A stretch of 64,000 nucleotides of DNA from Bacillus sp. SORGH_AS_0510 (GTDB taxonomy: Bacteria; Bacillota; Bacilli; Bacillales; Cytobacillaceae), in contig NZ_JAUTAU010000001.1 in the NCBI RefSeq assembly GCF_030818775.1, forward strand, positions 268,001-332,000, in the 5' to 3' direction. A program made the position numbers and the translations under genes. The notes beneath the pieces are model-generated. The model was not told the origin of the DNA and did not search any database. It saw nothing but the letters and a program-made list of their open reading frames with translations. Below are positions 27,390-36,654 of the stretch, in pieces (positions within the stretch are counted from its first letter, which is position 1; the number at the start of each line of letters is the position of its first letter).

Positions 27390-29096
27390 ATGAAGGCAGC
27401 ACGTAGTGTATTAGAATATTTAAAAGGATATGGAGTAAAGCATATTTTCGGAATACCAGCAGGTTCAGTCAATGGATTGTTTGATGAGCTTTATGATATG
27501 CCGGAAATCACACCAATCGTCACGAAGCATGAAGGAGCCGCATCTTACATGGCGGCTGCCTATGCCAAGTATAGTGACCAGTTGAGTGTTGTCATAGGTT
27601 GCAGCGGTCCTGGAGGAACAAATTTAGTTACAGGTGCAGCTAATGCGATGAGAGAGCATTTACCTGTATTATTTATTACAGGTGCTGTTCCAATTAACAC
27701 AGAGGGATTAAATGCCTCCCAGGAGTTAGATGCAGAGCCTATCTTCCGTTCGATTACTAAGTATAGTGTCACAGTGAAGGATGCTAGCGAATTACTGAAC
27801 CAGGTAGCAACAGCAACAGAAATTGCTTTATCTGGAGTACCTGGCCCGGTTCATATTGCAATCCCAATTGATATTCAACACGAGCAAGTGCAACATCATG
27901 AAATACCGAACCCACCTAAGAGAAATCCGATTGTTCCAGAGCTTGAAACAATCAAAACGGCAGCTAAAGAGCTTTTATCAAGGAAAAAGGGCTACATTTT
28001 TGCAGGCCAGGGTGTGAGAAATTCAGTAGAACAATTAGTTGAGTTAGCAGAAATGCTAGAGTGGCCGATCGTTACTACTCCACAAGCAAAGGGATATATT
28101 CCGGAAGACCACCCACTTTTAGTGGGAGTATTCGGTTTTGCCGGCCATGAGGCGGCTTCCAAGTTAATCACGGAAGGTGATGGTGAAGCATTATTAATCG
28201 TTGGTTCAAGTTTAGGAGAGACAGCCACGAATAATTATAATGATAACCTGACGAAGAATCGATTTACGCTGCAACTGGATTTCGACCAGACTGTTTTTAA
28301 CCGCAAATATTCCATTGACCTGCCTATTTTAGGGGATGTTCATTTAAGTTTATTATTTTTAATAGAGGAATTAAAGAACCTTGGGGTGACAAGAAAAGAA
28401 CCTGGGTATGTGGTTGAAAAGGAGAAAGGGACGGTTGGAAATGCGGATGAGTACAACACGCAAAATATCCTTCTTTCACTGCAAAAATGTCTTCCTTCTT
28501 CTACGAGGTATACTATTGATATCGGGGAATTTATGTCCTATGTTATTCACTATATGAAGGTAGTAGATTCGGATAGTTTTAGTATTAATGTTCATTTTGG
28601 GGCTATGGGAAGTGGAATTGGTTCAGCAATAGGAAGTAAGTTGGCTGAACCTGAACGTCCGGTTGTATGTATTACTGGGGATGGCTGCTTTTTCATGCAT
28701 GGAATGGAAATTTTAACAGCCAAGGAATACAATCTGCCGATCTTGTTTGTCGTAATGAATAATGCCCGCTTGGGAATGGTCTATCATGGACATTCCTTAC
28801 AATTCAAACGGACCCACCCATCCTTTGAACAGGAGCCAATCAATATAAGTGCAATGGCAGCGGCTATGAACATCCCTAGCTTTAGAGTTTCTGCTCTAGA
28901 AGACTTGAACCAGAATGTCATTAATAGCTTACTAGATCTAGATGGTCCTGCCGTGCTAGAGGTGGCATTAACCGATAACAATGTTCCACCAATGGGGGAC
29001 CCGAGTGAAGTTTTTATCTTCGTTCGGAAAATAAAAAAAACATATAGGTGCGTGCACCTATATGTTTTTTTTGTTATTGGTAGGAATCTAAAATGA
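27390..29096 (+). CDS. Thiamine-pyrophosphate enzyme (acetolactate synthase/pyruvate oxidase-like), 3' frameshift
   Basis: A 568-residue ThDP-dependent enzyme with the catalytic Glu in VTKHEGAASYMA, a central FAD/dehydrogenase-fold domain, and the ThDP motif GDGCFFMHGMEIL...NN. It decarboxylates a 2-keto acid; the exact substrate is unclear. The annotated frame ends after an odd tail read through a terminator hairpin. Removing one C at 29000-29002 gives the usual ending MGDRVKFLSSFGK and a stop at 29034, immediately before the terminator, so a one-base insertion or sequencing error is likely. Confidence 0.88.
   Translation: MKAARSVLEYLKGYGVKHIFGIPAGSVNGLFDELYDMPEITPIVTKHEGAASYMAAAYAKYSDQLSVVIGCSGPGGTNLVTGAANAMREHLPVLFITGAVPINTEGLNASQELDAEPIFRSITKYSVTVKDASELLNQVATATEIALSGVPGPVHIAIPIDIQHEQVQHHEIPNPPKRNPIVPELETIKTAAKELLSRKKGYIFAGQGVRNSVEQLVELAEMLEWPIVTTPQAKGYIPEDHPLLVGVFGFAGHEAASKLITEGDGEALLIVGSSLGETATNNYNDNLTKNRFTLQLDFDQTVFNRKYSIDLPILGDVHLSLLFLIEELKNLGVTRKEPGYVVEKEKGTVGNADEYNTQNILLSLQKCLPSSTRYTIDIGEFMSYVIHYMKVVDSDSFSINVHFGAMGSGIGSAIGSKLAEPERPVVCITGDGCFFMHGMEILTAKEYNLPILFVVMNNARLGMVYHGHSLQFKRTHPSFEQEPINISAMAAAMNIPSFRVSALEDLNQNVINSLLDLDGPAVLEVALTDNNVPPMGDPSEVFIFVRKIKKTYRCVHLYVFFVIGRNLK
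29040..29073 (+). terminator. Terminator of the TPP-enzyme gene
   Basis: ACATATAGGTGC and GCACCTATATGT form a near-perfect stem flanked by A and T runs. It lies inside the present annotated frame but just beyond the presumed original stop. Confidence 0.88.
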
Positions 29097-29703
29097 TTTG
29101 TCGGATGGTTTCTATCGTTTCGACTTTAAACTCATGCCCTACAGATTCCCCTGTCGGGTTACTGTAATAACACCAGTTGTTATCAGAATCATAGCTATAG
29201 CCGAGAGAAGCCAATGCTTGTTGCAGCACTAATGGCACCTTGTTTATTCCTGTTTTTTTCGTGAAATAAGGGGTAGGATAGATCCGTACATCTGCATCTC
29301 CGAGAGGTGTATCTACAACAAACAAGTCATGGTCATGTTGGGTAATCCATTGCTCTTTGGAATAGATTGAAATTTTTGCTCCAGCTAATGAGGAAATACC
29401 CTCTAGATTGATGCCGAACAGATTTTTGATGATTGTGCGAATTTGACTCCCCGTTAAATCATCCTTGGATTGATTAAAGTAATATTCCAATACCAATTTA
29501 GCGACTGGAATATCCGTGTTTGCTTCATCAATGGAGAGTGGTGCTAAATATTCCTGAAAGACCACCAATTTCGTTTCTAAATCAATATCAAATACAGAAT
29601 GGACAATCTGCCGTATTTCTTCATAACCGATGTCTTTTCCGTACCTCTTTAACTCGTGGTCCATCGTTTCTACTTTTGACATGGCTGTTTTTGTTTGGCT
29701 CAT
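29074..29703 (-). CDS. Uncharacterised 209-residue protein
   Basis: A soluble protein with no signal peptide or recognised motif. ATG 29703 (MSQTKTAMSK) has AGGAGG 9 nt upstream. The first half contains two similar segments (YEEIRQIVHSVFDIDLE and GSQIRTIIKNLFGINLE), each an alpha-helical module near KLV and YY residues, an apparent internal duplication. The C-terminal half is beta-rich. It starts 18 nt after the upstream pseudouridine synthase gene ends, so the two probably form an operon. Function unknown. Confidence 0.6.
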   Translation of the reverse strand: MSQTKTAMSKVETMDHELKRYGKDIGYEEIRQIVHSVFDIDLETKLVVFQEYLAPLSIDEANTDIPVAKLVLEYYFNQSKDDLTGSQIRTIIKNLFGINLEGISSLAGAKISIYSKEQWITQHDHDLFVVDTPLGDADVRIYPTPYFTKKTGINKVPLVLQQALASLGYSYDSDNNWCYYSNPTGESVGHEFKVETIETIRQIILDSYQ

Positions 29704-29720
29704 GACAACACTCTCCCTCC

Positions 29721-30428
29721 TTACCATTCCTTTGGTTCATAATTAAGCTCGTGGAATAATTGATTGCGTTCCTTTTTCGATAGGTCCCGCCATTGTCCAA
29801 CCGGCATGTTGCCTAAATGGATATTCATAATTCGGGTCCGCTGCAGCCTTACAACTTGATAACCGAGTGCGGAACACATCCTTCTTATTTGGCGATTAAG
29901 ACCCTGAGTTAAAATTATCTGAAACACATACTTAGACAACTGGGTTACCTTACAGGGAAGTGTTTTTGTGTTTAATATCTCAACGCCTGCTTCCATTCTT
30001 CTTACAAATTCAGGGGTGATAGGCTTGTCTACAGTAACAATATATTCTTTTTCATGTTTATTTTCTGCACGTAAAATCTCATTGACGATATCCCCATCGT
30101 TCGTAAGAAGGATTAGCCCTTCAGACTCTTTATCAAGCCGTCCAATGTGAAAAATACGTAAGGGATGATTAACAAAATCGACTATATTGCCTTTGACATG
30201 GCGTTCGGTTGTGCTGGTAATTCCAACGGGTTTATTTAAGGCGATATAAACGTAATTGTTCGTGACCTTAACGGGACTTCCGTCAATTCGAACATCATCT
30301 CCAGGCTCTACCTGGCTTCCCATTTCAGCCACTTTCCCATTGATAGTGACTCTGCCCTCACTAACTAATTTATCCGCCCCACGCCTCGAGGATTTTCCGG
30401 ATTCACTGATAAATTTATTAATACGCAT
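29721..30428 (-). CDS. 23S rRNA pseudouridine synthase, RluF/RsuA family
   Basis: A 235-residue enzyme with an N-terminal S4 RNA-binding domain ([21 protein letters not shown]) and a catalytic domain whose key Asp lies in [43 protein letters not shown] is the conserved C-terminal motif. RluF-type enzymes modify U2604 of 23S rRNA; which site is used here cannot be read from sequence. It is the leftward upstream partner of the unknown gene at 29703. Confidence 0.88.
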   Translation of the reverse strand: MRINKFISESGKSSRRGADKLVSEGRVTINGKVAEMGSQVEPGDDVRIDGSPVKVTNNYVYIALNKPVGITSTTERHVKGNIVDFVNHPLRIFHIGRLDKESEGLILLTNDGDIVNEILRAENKHEKEYIVTVDKPITPEFVRRMEAGVEILNTKTLPCKVTQLSKYVFQIILTQGLNRQIRRMCSALGYQVVRLQRTRIMNIHLGNMPVGQWRDLSKKERNQLFHELNYEPKEW

Positions 30429-30614
30429 GCATACGACACACCCTTAAGTGGAGAATTCTAAATTTAAGAATATCGAACACGGATAGGATTTTCAAGCTTA
30501 CAGTGGTGCCTGACACCCTTTTAGACACGAAACTGTCGTTTGTTCCAGGTAAAGCCAGATAGTATAGTTAAATTAATAGATTCATAGTAAGTAATGGTAC
30601 CTATTTAATATAAT

Positions 30615-30796
30615 GGCTTTGTTAAAGAACAATGTTGATTATTGCACCCTGTTGATTGGAGTGGAAGACGCGAAGACTCCTGTGGGAGTATGGTTCAGGG
30701 GAGACCCCGTAGACGCATGCGTCGAAGAGGATCGCCGAAACACCCACGAATCGCTCGCGTCTGGAGCGGAAATCAACAGGCAAGTTTAACAGAGCC
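30615..30796 (+). repeat. Dispersed repeat family R1, copy 3
   Basis: A 182-bp copy with ends GGCTTTGTTAAAG and TTTAACAGAGCC. R2 copy c follows within 25 bp, so the two families abut here. Confidence 0.85.
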
Positions 30797-30819
30797 AATA
30801 TAATAAGAATGTATAAGAT

Positions 30820-31024
30820 TTGACTTCGAGAATTCCAGCTCCAGCGCCTAGCCAGTTTTCATCCCGAATATTCTTCCATGAGTATCTTGTTACAATCATG
30901 GCTTGATAAAGCGATGATTGTTACAGCTCGGGTCAAATAACCTTCGGCAAGTAAAGTCAAAGAGCGACTTTTCTTTCTGAAGAACATTTGCCTGTCGGGG
31001 CTGACCAAGGCGCTTACGCTTTTC
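30820..31024 (+). repeat. Dispersed repeat family R2, copy c (long form)
   Basis: A 205-bp long form with the same internal hairpin arm as copy a (TTACAATCAT...ATGATTGTTA). It ends 26 bp before the alcohol dehydrogenase gene and might affect its leader. Confidence 0.8.
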
Positions 31025-31049
31025 ATACTATATGCCAAGGAGAATTTGA

Positions 31050-32189
31050 ATGGAAGAGATTTCTTTTCGAACAAAGATATTTATTGGAGAAAATGCATTA
31101 GATCGCCTATCACAAATAACAGCAGAGCGGGTTTTTATTGTGACAGACCCGTTTATTGAAAAGTCTGGTATGACGGCTGTAGTAACCAATCGTCTTCAAT
31201 TGGAAGGAAACGAGTATCAGATCTTTAGTGAAATTGTACCAGATCCTCCTATTGAAACTGTGGCAGCAGGAGTAAAAGTTATTCAGGAGTTCAATCCCGG
31301 TGTATTAATTGCGATTGGCGGAGGGTCTGCTATTGATGCAGCCAAGGCGATGAAGGATTTTGCCATCCGATTATCTCCACAGCAGAAGAATATGAAATTT
31401 ATTGCCATTCCAACGACAAGCGGAACAGGGACAGAAGTCACTTCATTTTCGGTCATTACGGATAAGGTCAATCATGTCAAGCACCCGCTCGTATCTGATA
31501 CTTTATTACCGGATGAGGCCATTTTAGATAGCAGTCTTGTTACGTCAGTTCCTCCAGCGGTTACAGCTGATACAGGGATGGACGTATTAACCCATGCAAT
31601 TGAGGCGTATGTATCAACAAAGGCAAATGATTTTTCGGATGCCTTTGCGGAAAAAGCGGTCCAGCTGATCTTTGATTATTTACCGCGATGCTATAAAAAC
31701 GGAAATGATGTAGTGGCGCGGGAGAAGGTTCATCATGCTTCATGTTTGGCTGGATTGGCTTTTAATATGGTTGGACTGGGAATTAACCACAGTATTGCAC
31801 ATGTTTGCGGGGCGCAGTTCCATATTCCACATGGAAGAATGAATGCGCTTTTACTTACTCCGGTGATTGAATTTAATGCAGAACAGCAAGGGGTGGGCAG
31901 CGGGTCTTTTAGTCCTTCAGCCAAAAAATATGCCCAGTTAGCAAGAATAATGGGTCTGCCGGCTGCAAACGTTCGATTGGGGATTAATAGCTTAATCCAG
32001 CATATTAATCAACTAAAAAGAGAGCTCCATATGCCAGCTAATCTGCGCGCCTGCGGCCTGACAAAAGAACAGATTAAGGCAGCATTGGCAATCATAAGTG
32101 AAGCAGCCCTGAAAGATGGCTGTACAGCAACCAATCCAAGGATACCAACAAACAAAGAAATAGAAACCATCGTAGAAAAACTATACTAA
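31050..32189 (+). CDS. Iron-containing (group III) alcohol dehydrogenase
   Basis: A 379-residue NAD(P)-dependent dehydrogenase. The nucleotide-binding motif is GGGSAIDAAKAMKDF, followed by TSGTGTEVTSFSVITD and the metal-binding His residues in GINHSIAHVCGAQFHIPHGRMNALLL. It resembles EutG/PduQ or 1,3-propanediol dehydrogenase proteins, interconverting short alcohols and aldehydes. No eut or pdu genes are adjacent. AAGGAG is 9 nt upstream and a strong terminator follows. Confidence 0.9.
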   Translation: MEEISFRTKIFIGENALDRLSQITAERVFIVTDPFIEKSGMTAVVTNRLQLEGNEYQIFSEIVPDPPIETVAAGVKVIQEFNPGVLIAIGGGSAIDAAKAMKDFAIRLSPQQKNMKFIAIPTTSGTGTEVTSFSVITDKVNHVKHPLVSDTLLPDEAILDSSLVTSVPPAVTADTGMDVLTHAIEAYVSTKANDFSDAFAEKAVQLIFDYLPRCYKNGNDVVAREKVHHASCLAGLAFNMVGLGINHSIAHVCGAQFHIPHGRMNALLLTPVIEFNAEQQGVGSGSFSPSAKKYAQLARIMGLPAANVRLGINSLIQHINQLKRELHMPANLRACGLTKEQIKAALAIISEAALKDGCTATNPRIPTNKEIETIVEKLY

Positions 32190-32197
32190 TTTTAAGA

Positions 32198-32226
32198 GGT
32201 TGGCTTACAAGAGCCAGCCTTTTTTA
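32198..32226 (+). terminator. Terminator after the alcohol dehydrogenase gene
   Basis: GGTTGGCT pairs with AGCCAGCC around a 5-6 nt loop, then TTTTTTAT. Confidence 0.88.
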
Positions 32227-32232
32227 TACATA

Positions 32233-32474
32233 GGCTATGTTAAAGCCAGTTATAGGTTTGAACACCTGTTGATTGGAGCGGAAGGCACGAAGACTCCTCG
32301 AAAATGCTATCGCATTTCCTTCGTGCGTGGGCGGATTCAAGATGCAACTCAATGTCCTGTGGGAGTATGGTTCAGGGGTGACCCCGCAGGCGCTTTTCGC
32401 CGAGGAGGCTCGCCGAAACACCCACGAACCGCTCGTGCCTGGAGCGGAAATCAACAGACATTTTTAATGGTGCC
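32233..32474 (+). repeat. Dispersed repeat family R1, copy 4 (extended form)
   Basis: A 242-bp copy with about 60 bp inserted after AAGACTCCT: a segment with its own hairpin (AAATGC...GCATTT) followed by GATTCAAGATG-like sequence. The same kind of insert occurs in copy 6 at 46616. Open frames inside are by-products of the repeat. Confidence 0.8.
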
Positions 32475-32629
32475 AACCATAAAAAGAAGTCATGTCGAAT
32501 GATTTAAAGACTATCTTACTATTTTTTTAAAAAAATACTAAAATACTACGGAATTCCCTCCAAATTATGACAAAAAAAGTAGTTCTAAAATGGTAATTTA
32601 TTAGTAATTACATATGTGAGGAGATAGAT

Positions 32630-34372
32630 ATGAAAAAATTAACTGTCATTTTTGCTCTCTTATTTAGTATCTTTTTCTTTAACCTGCCGCATTCAGAGGC
32701 AGCAAGCCCACAGTTACTGATCATCAACAAGAAGACCAACACCCTAGCATTTTATAACAATGGGAAACTCGTAAAAACGTTTAGCGTCGCGACAGGGCGG
32801 TCAAGAGATTTAACCCCTGAAGGAACATTCCGGGTTGTAACAAAAATTAAAAATCGTCCCTATTACAAGGGAGGGATTCCTGGAGGAGATCCTCGGAACC
32901 CGCTAGGTGACCGCTGGATGGGGCTTGAAGCAAGAGGTACATATGGAACCACCTATGGTATCCATGGTAATAACAATGAAAGCTCAATCGGAAAATATGT
33001 AAGCTCAGGCTGTGTACGAATGCATAACGAAGAAGTTCGTTGGCTTTATGACCAGGTTCAATTATATACAACGGTCATTATCACCTATTCTAGCAGCAGT
33101 TTTGATGCCATTGCTAAGGCTAGTGGTTACTCCACTACAACAACCGGTTGGGTACAGAGTGGTGGCAAATGGTATTATTATATGAATGGGACAGCTAAAA
33201 CAGGCTGGTTATTACAAGGTAGCACTTGGTATTATTTTGACAATTCAGGTGTTATGAAGACTGGATGGGTATCATATAAAGGACAATGGTATTATTTCGA
33301 TAAAAATGGTGCCATGAAAACAGGTTGGGTATTAGATAGTGGAAAGTGGTACTATCTCGATTCATCCGGAGCAATGAAAACGGGCTGGACGAAGGATAAG
33401 GGTAGCTGGTACTACCTTGAATCATCCGGAGTAATGAAAAAAGGCTGGCTAAAAGATGGGGATTCTTGGTACTACTTACAGAATAGCGGTGCCATGAAAA
33501 CAGGTTGGCTGCTTGATAAAGGAAAATGGTATTTCCTACAACCTAGCGGTGTTATGAAAACAGGCTGGTTAGAGTTATCCGGTTCAAAATACTTCCTCAA
33601 TAGTGATGGTGTTATGATTACAGGCTGGAAGGAACTTGAAGGAAAATGGTACTATTTTGATGGAAATGGGTTGATGGCTGCGAATACAGTCATTAACGGA
33701 TATAAACTAGGCGCAGATGGTGCTTGGATTCAAGTGGAGTATGTAGCATTAGGGGATTCCTTAGCAGCTGGTATGACTCCGTTAGGTGAAGATAAAAAAC
33801 CAGAAAATGGAGTGGATCCAAACTGGGGTTATCCAAACTATATTGCTGAGAGATTTGCAAAATCCTATCAATTACTTGATTTCGCAAACTTTGGTGTTTC
33901 AGGTTATACAACAGACAATGTTATCGCTGATTTAGCGAAACCAGAAGTGCAAAAGGAAATTAAAGAAGCTACACATCTTACTATTGATATCGGTGCAAAT
34001 GATCTGCTTCCAGTGATTCAAAAAACCCCGCAGGATGCACCAGCGGCGATTGCAACGATCGCTGGAAAGTTAAATGCTATTTTAAACACGATTGATGGAT
34101 TAAACCCAAATGTGAAAGTTTATGTGATGGGCTACTATAATCCATTCCCATATCTTCCTGAGGCACAACAAGCACAATTACTGCCAGTCTTAACTGCCTT
34201 TAATGGTCAAATCCAGGCGCAGGCGGTTCAACACGGTGATACCTTTGTTCCAACTGCCCAGGTCATCAATACGTCTAATTTTGCAGAATACCTGCCAAAC
34301 CCACAAAACATCCACCTAAGCTTATCTGGATACCAAGTAGTAGCAGGTGAGTTCTGGAAGGTCATGCAATAA
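32630..34372 (+). CDS. Secreted L,D-transpeptidase / cell-wall-binding / SGNH hydrolase fusion
   Basis: A 580-residue protein. A signal peptide (cut near HSEAASP, residue 25) precedes a YkuD domain (about 28-150) with the motif GIHGNNN...SSGCVRMHNEEV. Residues 172-365 hold about nine choline-binding-type repeats. From about 370 comes an SGNH/GDSL hydrolase with block I VALGDSLAAG, DIGANDLL and the catalytic His in NIHLS. Having a peptidoglycan cross-linker and an esterase on one wall-bound polypeptide is unusual. A terminator follows. Confidence 0.88.
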   Translation: MKKLTVIFALLFSIFFFNLPHSEAASPQLLIINKKTNTLAFYNNGKLVKTFSVATGRSRDLTPEGTFRVVTKIKNRPYYKGGIPGGDPRNPLGDRWMGLEARGTYGTTYGIHGNNNESSIGKYVSSGCVRMHNEEVRWLYDQVQLYTTVIITYSSSSFDAIAKASGYSTTTTGWVQSGGKWYYYMNGTAKTGWLLQGSTWYYFDNSGVMKTGWVSYKGQWYYFDKNGAMKTGWVLDSGKWYYLDSSGAMKTGWTKDKGSWYYLESSGVMKKGWLKDGDSWYYLQNSGAMKTGWLLDKGKWYFLQPSGVMKTGWLELSGSKYFLNSDGVMITGWKELEGKWYYFDGNGLMAANTVINGYKLGADGAWIQVEYVALGDSLAAGMTPLGEDKKPENGVDPNWGYPNYIAERFAKSYQLLDFANFGVSGYTTDNVIADLAKPEVQKEIKEATHLTIDIGANDLLPVIQKTPQDAPAAIATIAGKLNAILNTIDGLNPNVKVYVMGYYNPFPYLPEAQQAQLLPVLTAFNGQIQAQAVQHGDTFVPTAQVINTSNFAEYLPNPQNIHLSLSGYQVVAGEFWKVMQ

Positions 34373-34390
34373 ATAAAAATTGAATAAGTA

Positions 34391-34427
34391 AAGGGCACCT
34401 TGCAAACAAGGTGTCCTTCTTTTTTGA
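34391..34427 (+). terminator. Terminator after the YkuD-SGNH gene
   Basis: AAGGGCACCTTG pairs with CAAGGTGTCCTT (one G-U pair), 4-nt loop, then TCTTTTTT. Confidence 0.9.
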
Positions 34428-34428
34428 T

Positions 34429-34598
34429 GACTTTGTTAAAGAACATTGTTGATTTTTACACCCTGTTGATTGGAGCGGAAGGCATGAAGACTCCTGTGGG
34501 AGTATGGTTCAGGGGAGACCTCGCAGGCGCGTTTCGCCGAAACACCCACGAACCGCTCGTGCCTGGAGCGGAAATAAACAGGCAAGTCTAACAGAGCC
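34429..34598 (+). repeat. Dispersed repeat family R1, copy 5
   Basis: A 170-bp copy with arms ACTTTGTTAAAG and TCTAACAGAGCC, slightly shortened near GCGTTTCGCCGAAACACC compared with other copies. Confidence 0.82.
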
Positions 34599-34669
34599 TG
34601 TCGGTAAGGTGATTTTGCGTGATTTAAAATGATAAAATGAATATAAACGATTGAAGGGAATGAAATGAT

Positions 34670-35119
34670 GTGTCTGTTATAAAAAAGCTGCAGTTTAAGG
34701 ATCAGGGACAAGCTGTTTTAGTCATCAACCCGCCAAAGGTTTACGAAGAAGTAATGGCCCTGTTTGAAGGTGAAGTTCATACGGAGGCAATCAATCCTGA
34801 AGGCTATGATTTTGTTCAAGTCTTTGGCACTAGCAATGGAGAGCTTAAAGAACTCGCTAAGAGCGCAGAAAATAGCGTCAAGCCAGATGGTCTTTTTTGG
34901 CTCTGTTATCCAAAGAAAACTTCCAAGACCTATAAAGGCTCAGATTGTAGCCGTGACACTGTCATGTATTTGCTCGCGGATGAAGGTTATGAACCTGTTC
35001 GGCAAATTGCTATTGATGACGACTGGTCCGCACTAAGGTTTCGTAAGCCCGAGAAGATTAAGACGATGAAGCGGGGCTTTGCTGTTACAGATGCAGGAAA
35101 ACAACGGACAGAGCAATAA
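34670..35119 (+). CDS. DUF3052-like conserved protein
   Basis: A 149-residue soluble protein (GTG start, AAGGGA upstream). It has an alpha/beta look with FVQVFGTSNGELKELAKSAENSVKPDGLFWLCYPKK, which fits DUF3052-type proteins, whose function is not established. Its original terminator is split by the IS3-family element downstream. Confidence 0.65.
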   Translation: MSVIKKLQFKDQGQAVLVINPPKVYEEVMALFEGEVHTEAINPEGYDFVQVFGTSNGELKELAKSAENSVKPDGLFWLCYPKKTSKTYKGSDCSRDTVMYLLADEGYEPVRQIAIDDDWSALRFRKPEKIKTMKRGFAVTDAGKQRTEQ

Positions 35120-35196
35120 TTTCTTTCTATATTTACACCCCTTATAAAAAACCTAAAGCAGTTATGAACTGACCCAAGAAAGTTAGACAAATATAG

Positions 35197-36006
35197 TTAA
35201 GCGGCTTCCAAGACCTGAGTTCGGTATTCTACCGGGCTTAGGTCTTTTAAATTTACCTTCATACGTTTGTGATTATAATACTCGATATATTGCTTTAATT
35301 CTTCTTCGAAGTGTTCCATACTATCAAATTCTTGTAAATAGAGTAATTCCGATTTTAACACGCCAAAGAAACTCTCCATTGAAGCATTATCAAGACAATT
35401 TCCCTTGCGGGACATACTTTGCTTGATGCCATGTGTTTGGAGTGTTTTCTGATATTGTTTCATCTGATAATGCCAGCCCTGATCAGAATGTAAAATTACT
35501 TCATTTCCCGGCTGAAGATGTGTTAATGCTTGATCCAACATATCTGAAACAAGTTTATATACAGGTCGATTCATGAGGGTATAGGCGATTATTTCACCAT
35601 TACATAAATCCATCACAGGAGATAAAAAGCGTTTTTCTCCAAACAAATGGAACTCGGTCACATCCGTTACCCATTTCTCATTCATCTTCTCTGCCTTGAA
35701 ATCACGCATCAATAAATTAGGCGCAATACGACCTTTTTGTCCCTTATAAGAACGGTATTTTTTCATACGTACCATACATTTTATGCCCATATCATTCATT
35801 AATCGGTTAACTGTCTTTGGATCGTGATGGAAACCATATTTCTTCAGTTCTTTTGTGATGCGACGATAACCATAACGCCCTTTATGTTCGTGATAAATCT
35901 TTTGAATTGCCTCCTTTACCTCTGCATATTTATCTTTGCAATTTAATCGTTTTTCCCAGTAATAATAAGTGCTTCGTGGAATGCGTGCGACTTTAGCCAA
36001 TTCCAC
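35197..36006 (-). CDS. IS3-family transposase OrfB (DDE domain)
   Basis: A 269-residue catalytic half. The DDE triad is visible: Asp in [10 protein letters not shown], Asp in [10 protein letters not shown] and Glu in [12 protein letters not shown], with an HTH_21-like segment ([15 protein letters not shown]) near the N-terminus. It is normally made as an OrfAB fusion by -1 frameshifting; its frame continues upstream into the end of orfA ([17 protein letters not shown]). The GTG at 36006 is a possible separate start. Confidence 0.92.
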   Translation of the reverse strand: MELAKVARIPRSTYYYWEKRLNCKDKYAEVKEAIQKIYHEHKGRYGYRRITKELKKYGFHHDPKTVNRLMNDMGIKCMVRMKKYRSYKGQKGRIAPNLLMRDFKAEKMNEKWVTDVTEFHLFGEKRFLSPVMDLCNGEIIAYTLMNRPVYKLVSDMLDQALTHLQPGNEVILHSDQGWHYQMKQYQKTLQTHGIKQSMSRKGNCLDNASMESFFGVLKSELLYLQEFDSMEHFEEELKQYIEYYNHKRMKVNLKDLSPVEYRTQVLEAA

Positions 36007-36035
36007 GACATCGTAGATGTCCTTTAGTTCAAAAA

Positions 36036-36554
36036 TTACTTGCGCTTTGATTTTATTTGTAATTTTTCTTGCATTTGAACTAAAGCATTCAACTTTTTTA
36101 AGTATGCATTCTCCATTTCGAGTTGTTTAATGCGTGCTTCAAGTGCATCTACAGATCCATCAGCTGGTATTGATTCTGTTGTTTTTTTCGCTTTTTTATT
36201 CATGGATGGACGCCCCTTTTTCTTTGATATGAGGGCATCAAATCCACCTGTTTCAGCTTGATTTCGCCATTTTCTAATTAATCTTGAAGAGGAGATATTG
36301 AAAATCGCAGCTGCATCAATTGAGGACGTACCCGTTTCGTTCATATAGTTAAGTACATCCATTTTAAACTCTGCAGAATAGCTTGTATATGATTTTAGAA
36401 AGGCTTCTACACCATGTTGCTCATATAAACGAATCCAAGAAGTTAATTCGGCTACGCTCACATTTTCATCTCGAGCGATTTCTTTAACACTTTCCTGCCC
36501 TTTTATATAACGTAAGGAGATACGTATTTTTTCATCTTTTGTAAATTTAGTCAT
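36036..36554 (-). CDS. IS3-family transposase OrfA (helix-turn-helix)
   Basis: A 172-residue DNA-binding half with a duplicated helix-turn-helix ([30 protein letters not shown] and the [20 protein letters not shown] segment) and a C-terminal leucine-zipper-like coiled coil ([22 protein letters not shown]). It recognises the IS ends. It ends in A-rich sequence suited to a -1 frameshift into orfB. Confidence 0.9.
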   Translation of the reverse strand: MTKFTKDEKIRISLRYIKGQESVKEIARDENVSVAELTSWIRLYEQHGVEAFLKSYTSYSAEFKMDVLNYMNETGTSSIDAAAIFNISSSRLIRKWRNQAETGGFDALISKKKGRPSMNKKAKKTTESIPADGSVDALEARIKQLEMENAYLKKLNALVQMQEKLQIKSKRK

Positions 36555-36654
36555 AAAAAATACCCCGTAAAAGAGAGATTAGTGTCTAACTTTTACGGGG
36601 CAGTTCATTATTGCTTTAGGTTTTTTATTAATGTCCGATGTAATATTTGTAACA

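Larger units (their letters stand above)
35165..36607 (-). mobile_element. IS3-family (IS150 group) insertion sequence, complete
   Basis: A 1443-bp element. The 25-bp terminal inverted repeats (TGAACTGACCC...AAGTTAGACA at 35165-35189; complement at 36583-36607) match at 21 of 25 positions. It is flanked by a 3-bp target duplication, TTA on each side, as expected for IS3. It carries orfA and orfB in overlapping frames and appears intact. Confidence 0.93.
35146..36626 (+). terminator. Terminator of the 34670 gene, split by an IS insertion
   Basis: AAAAAACCTAAAGCA (35146-35160) and TGCTTTAGGTTTTTT (36612-36626) are perfectly complementary arms of a T-tailed terminator now separated by 1.45 kb. 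The IS sits in the former loop. Confidence 0.8.

Noticed and set aside
30505..30517. GGTGCCTGACACC near-palindrome
   Set aside because: Short isolated motif, seen widely in Bacillus intergenic DNA; no gene or structure nearby to give it meaning.
32200..32502. Open frames within R1 copies 4 and others
   Set aside because: The same translated pieces appear in every R1 copy in several frames; they follow from the repeat and have no start signals.
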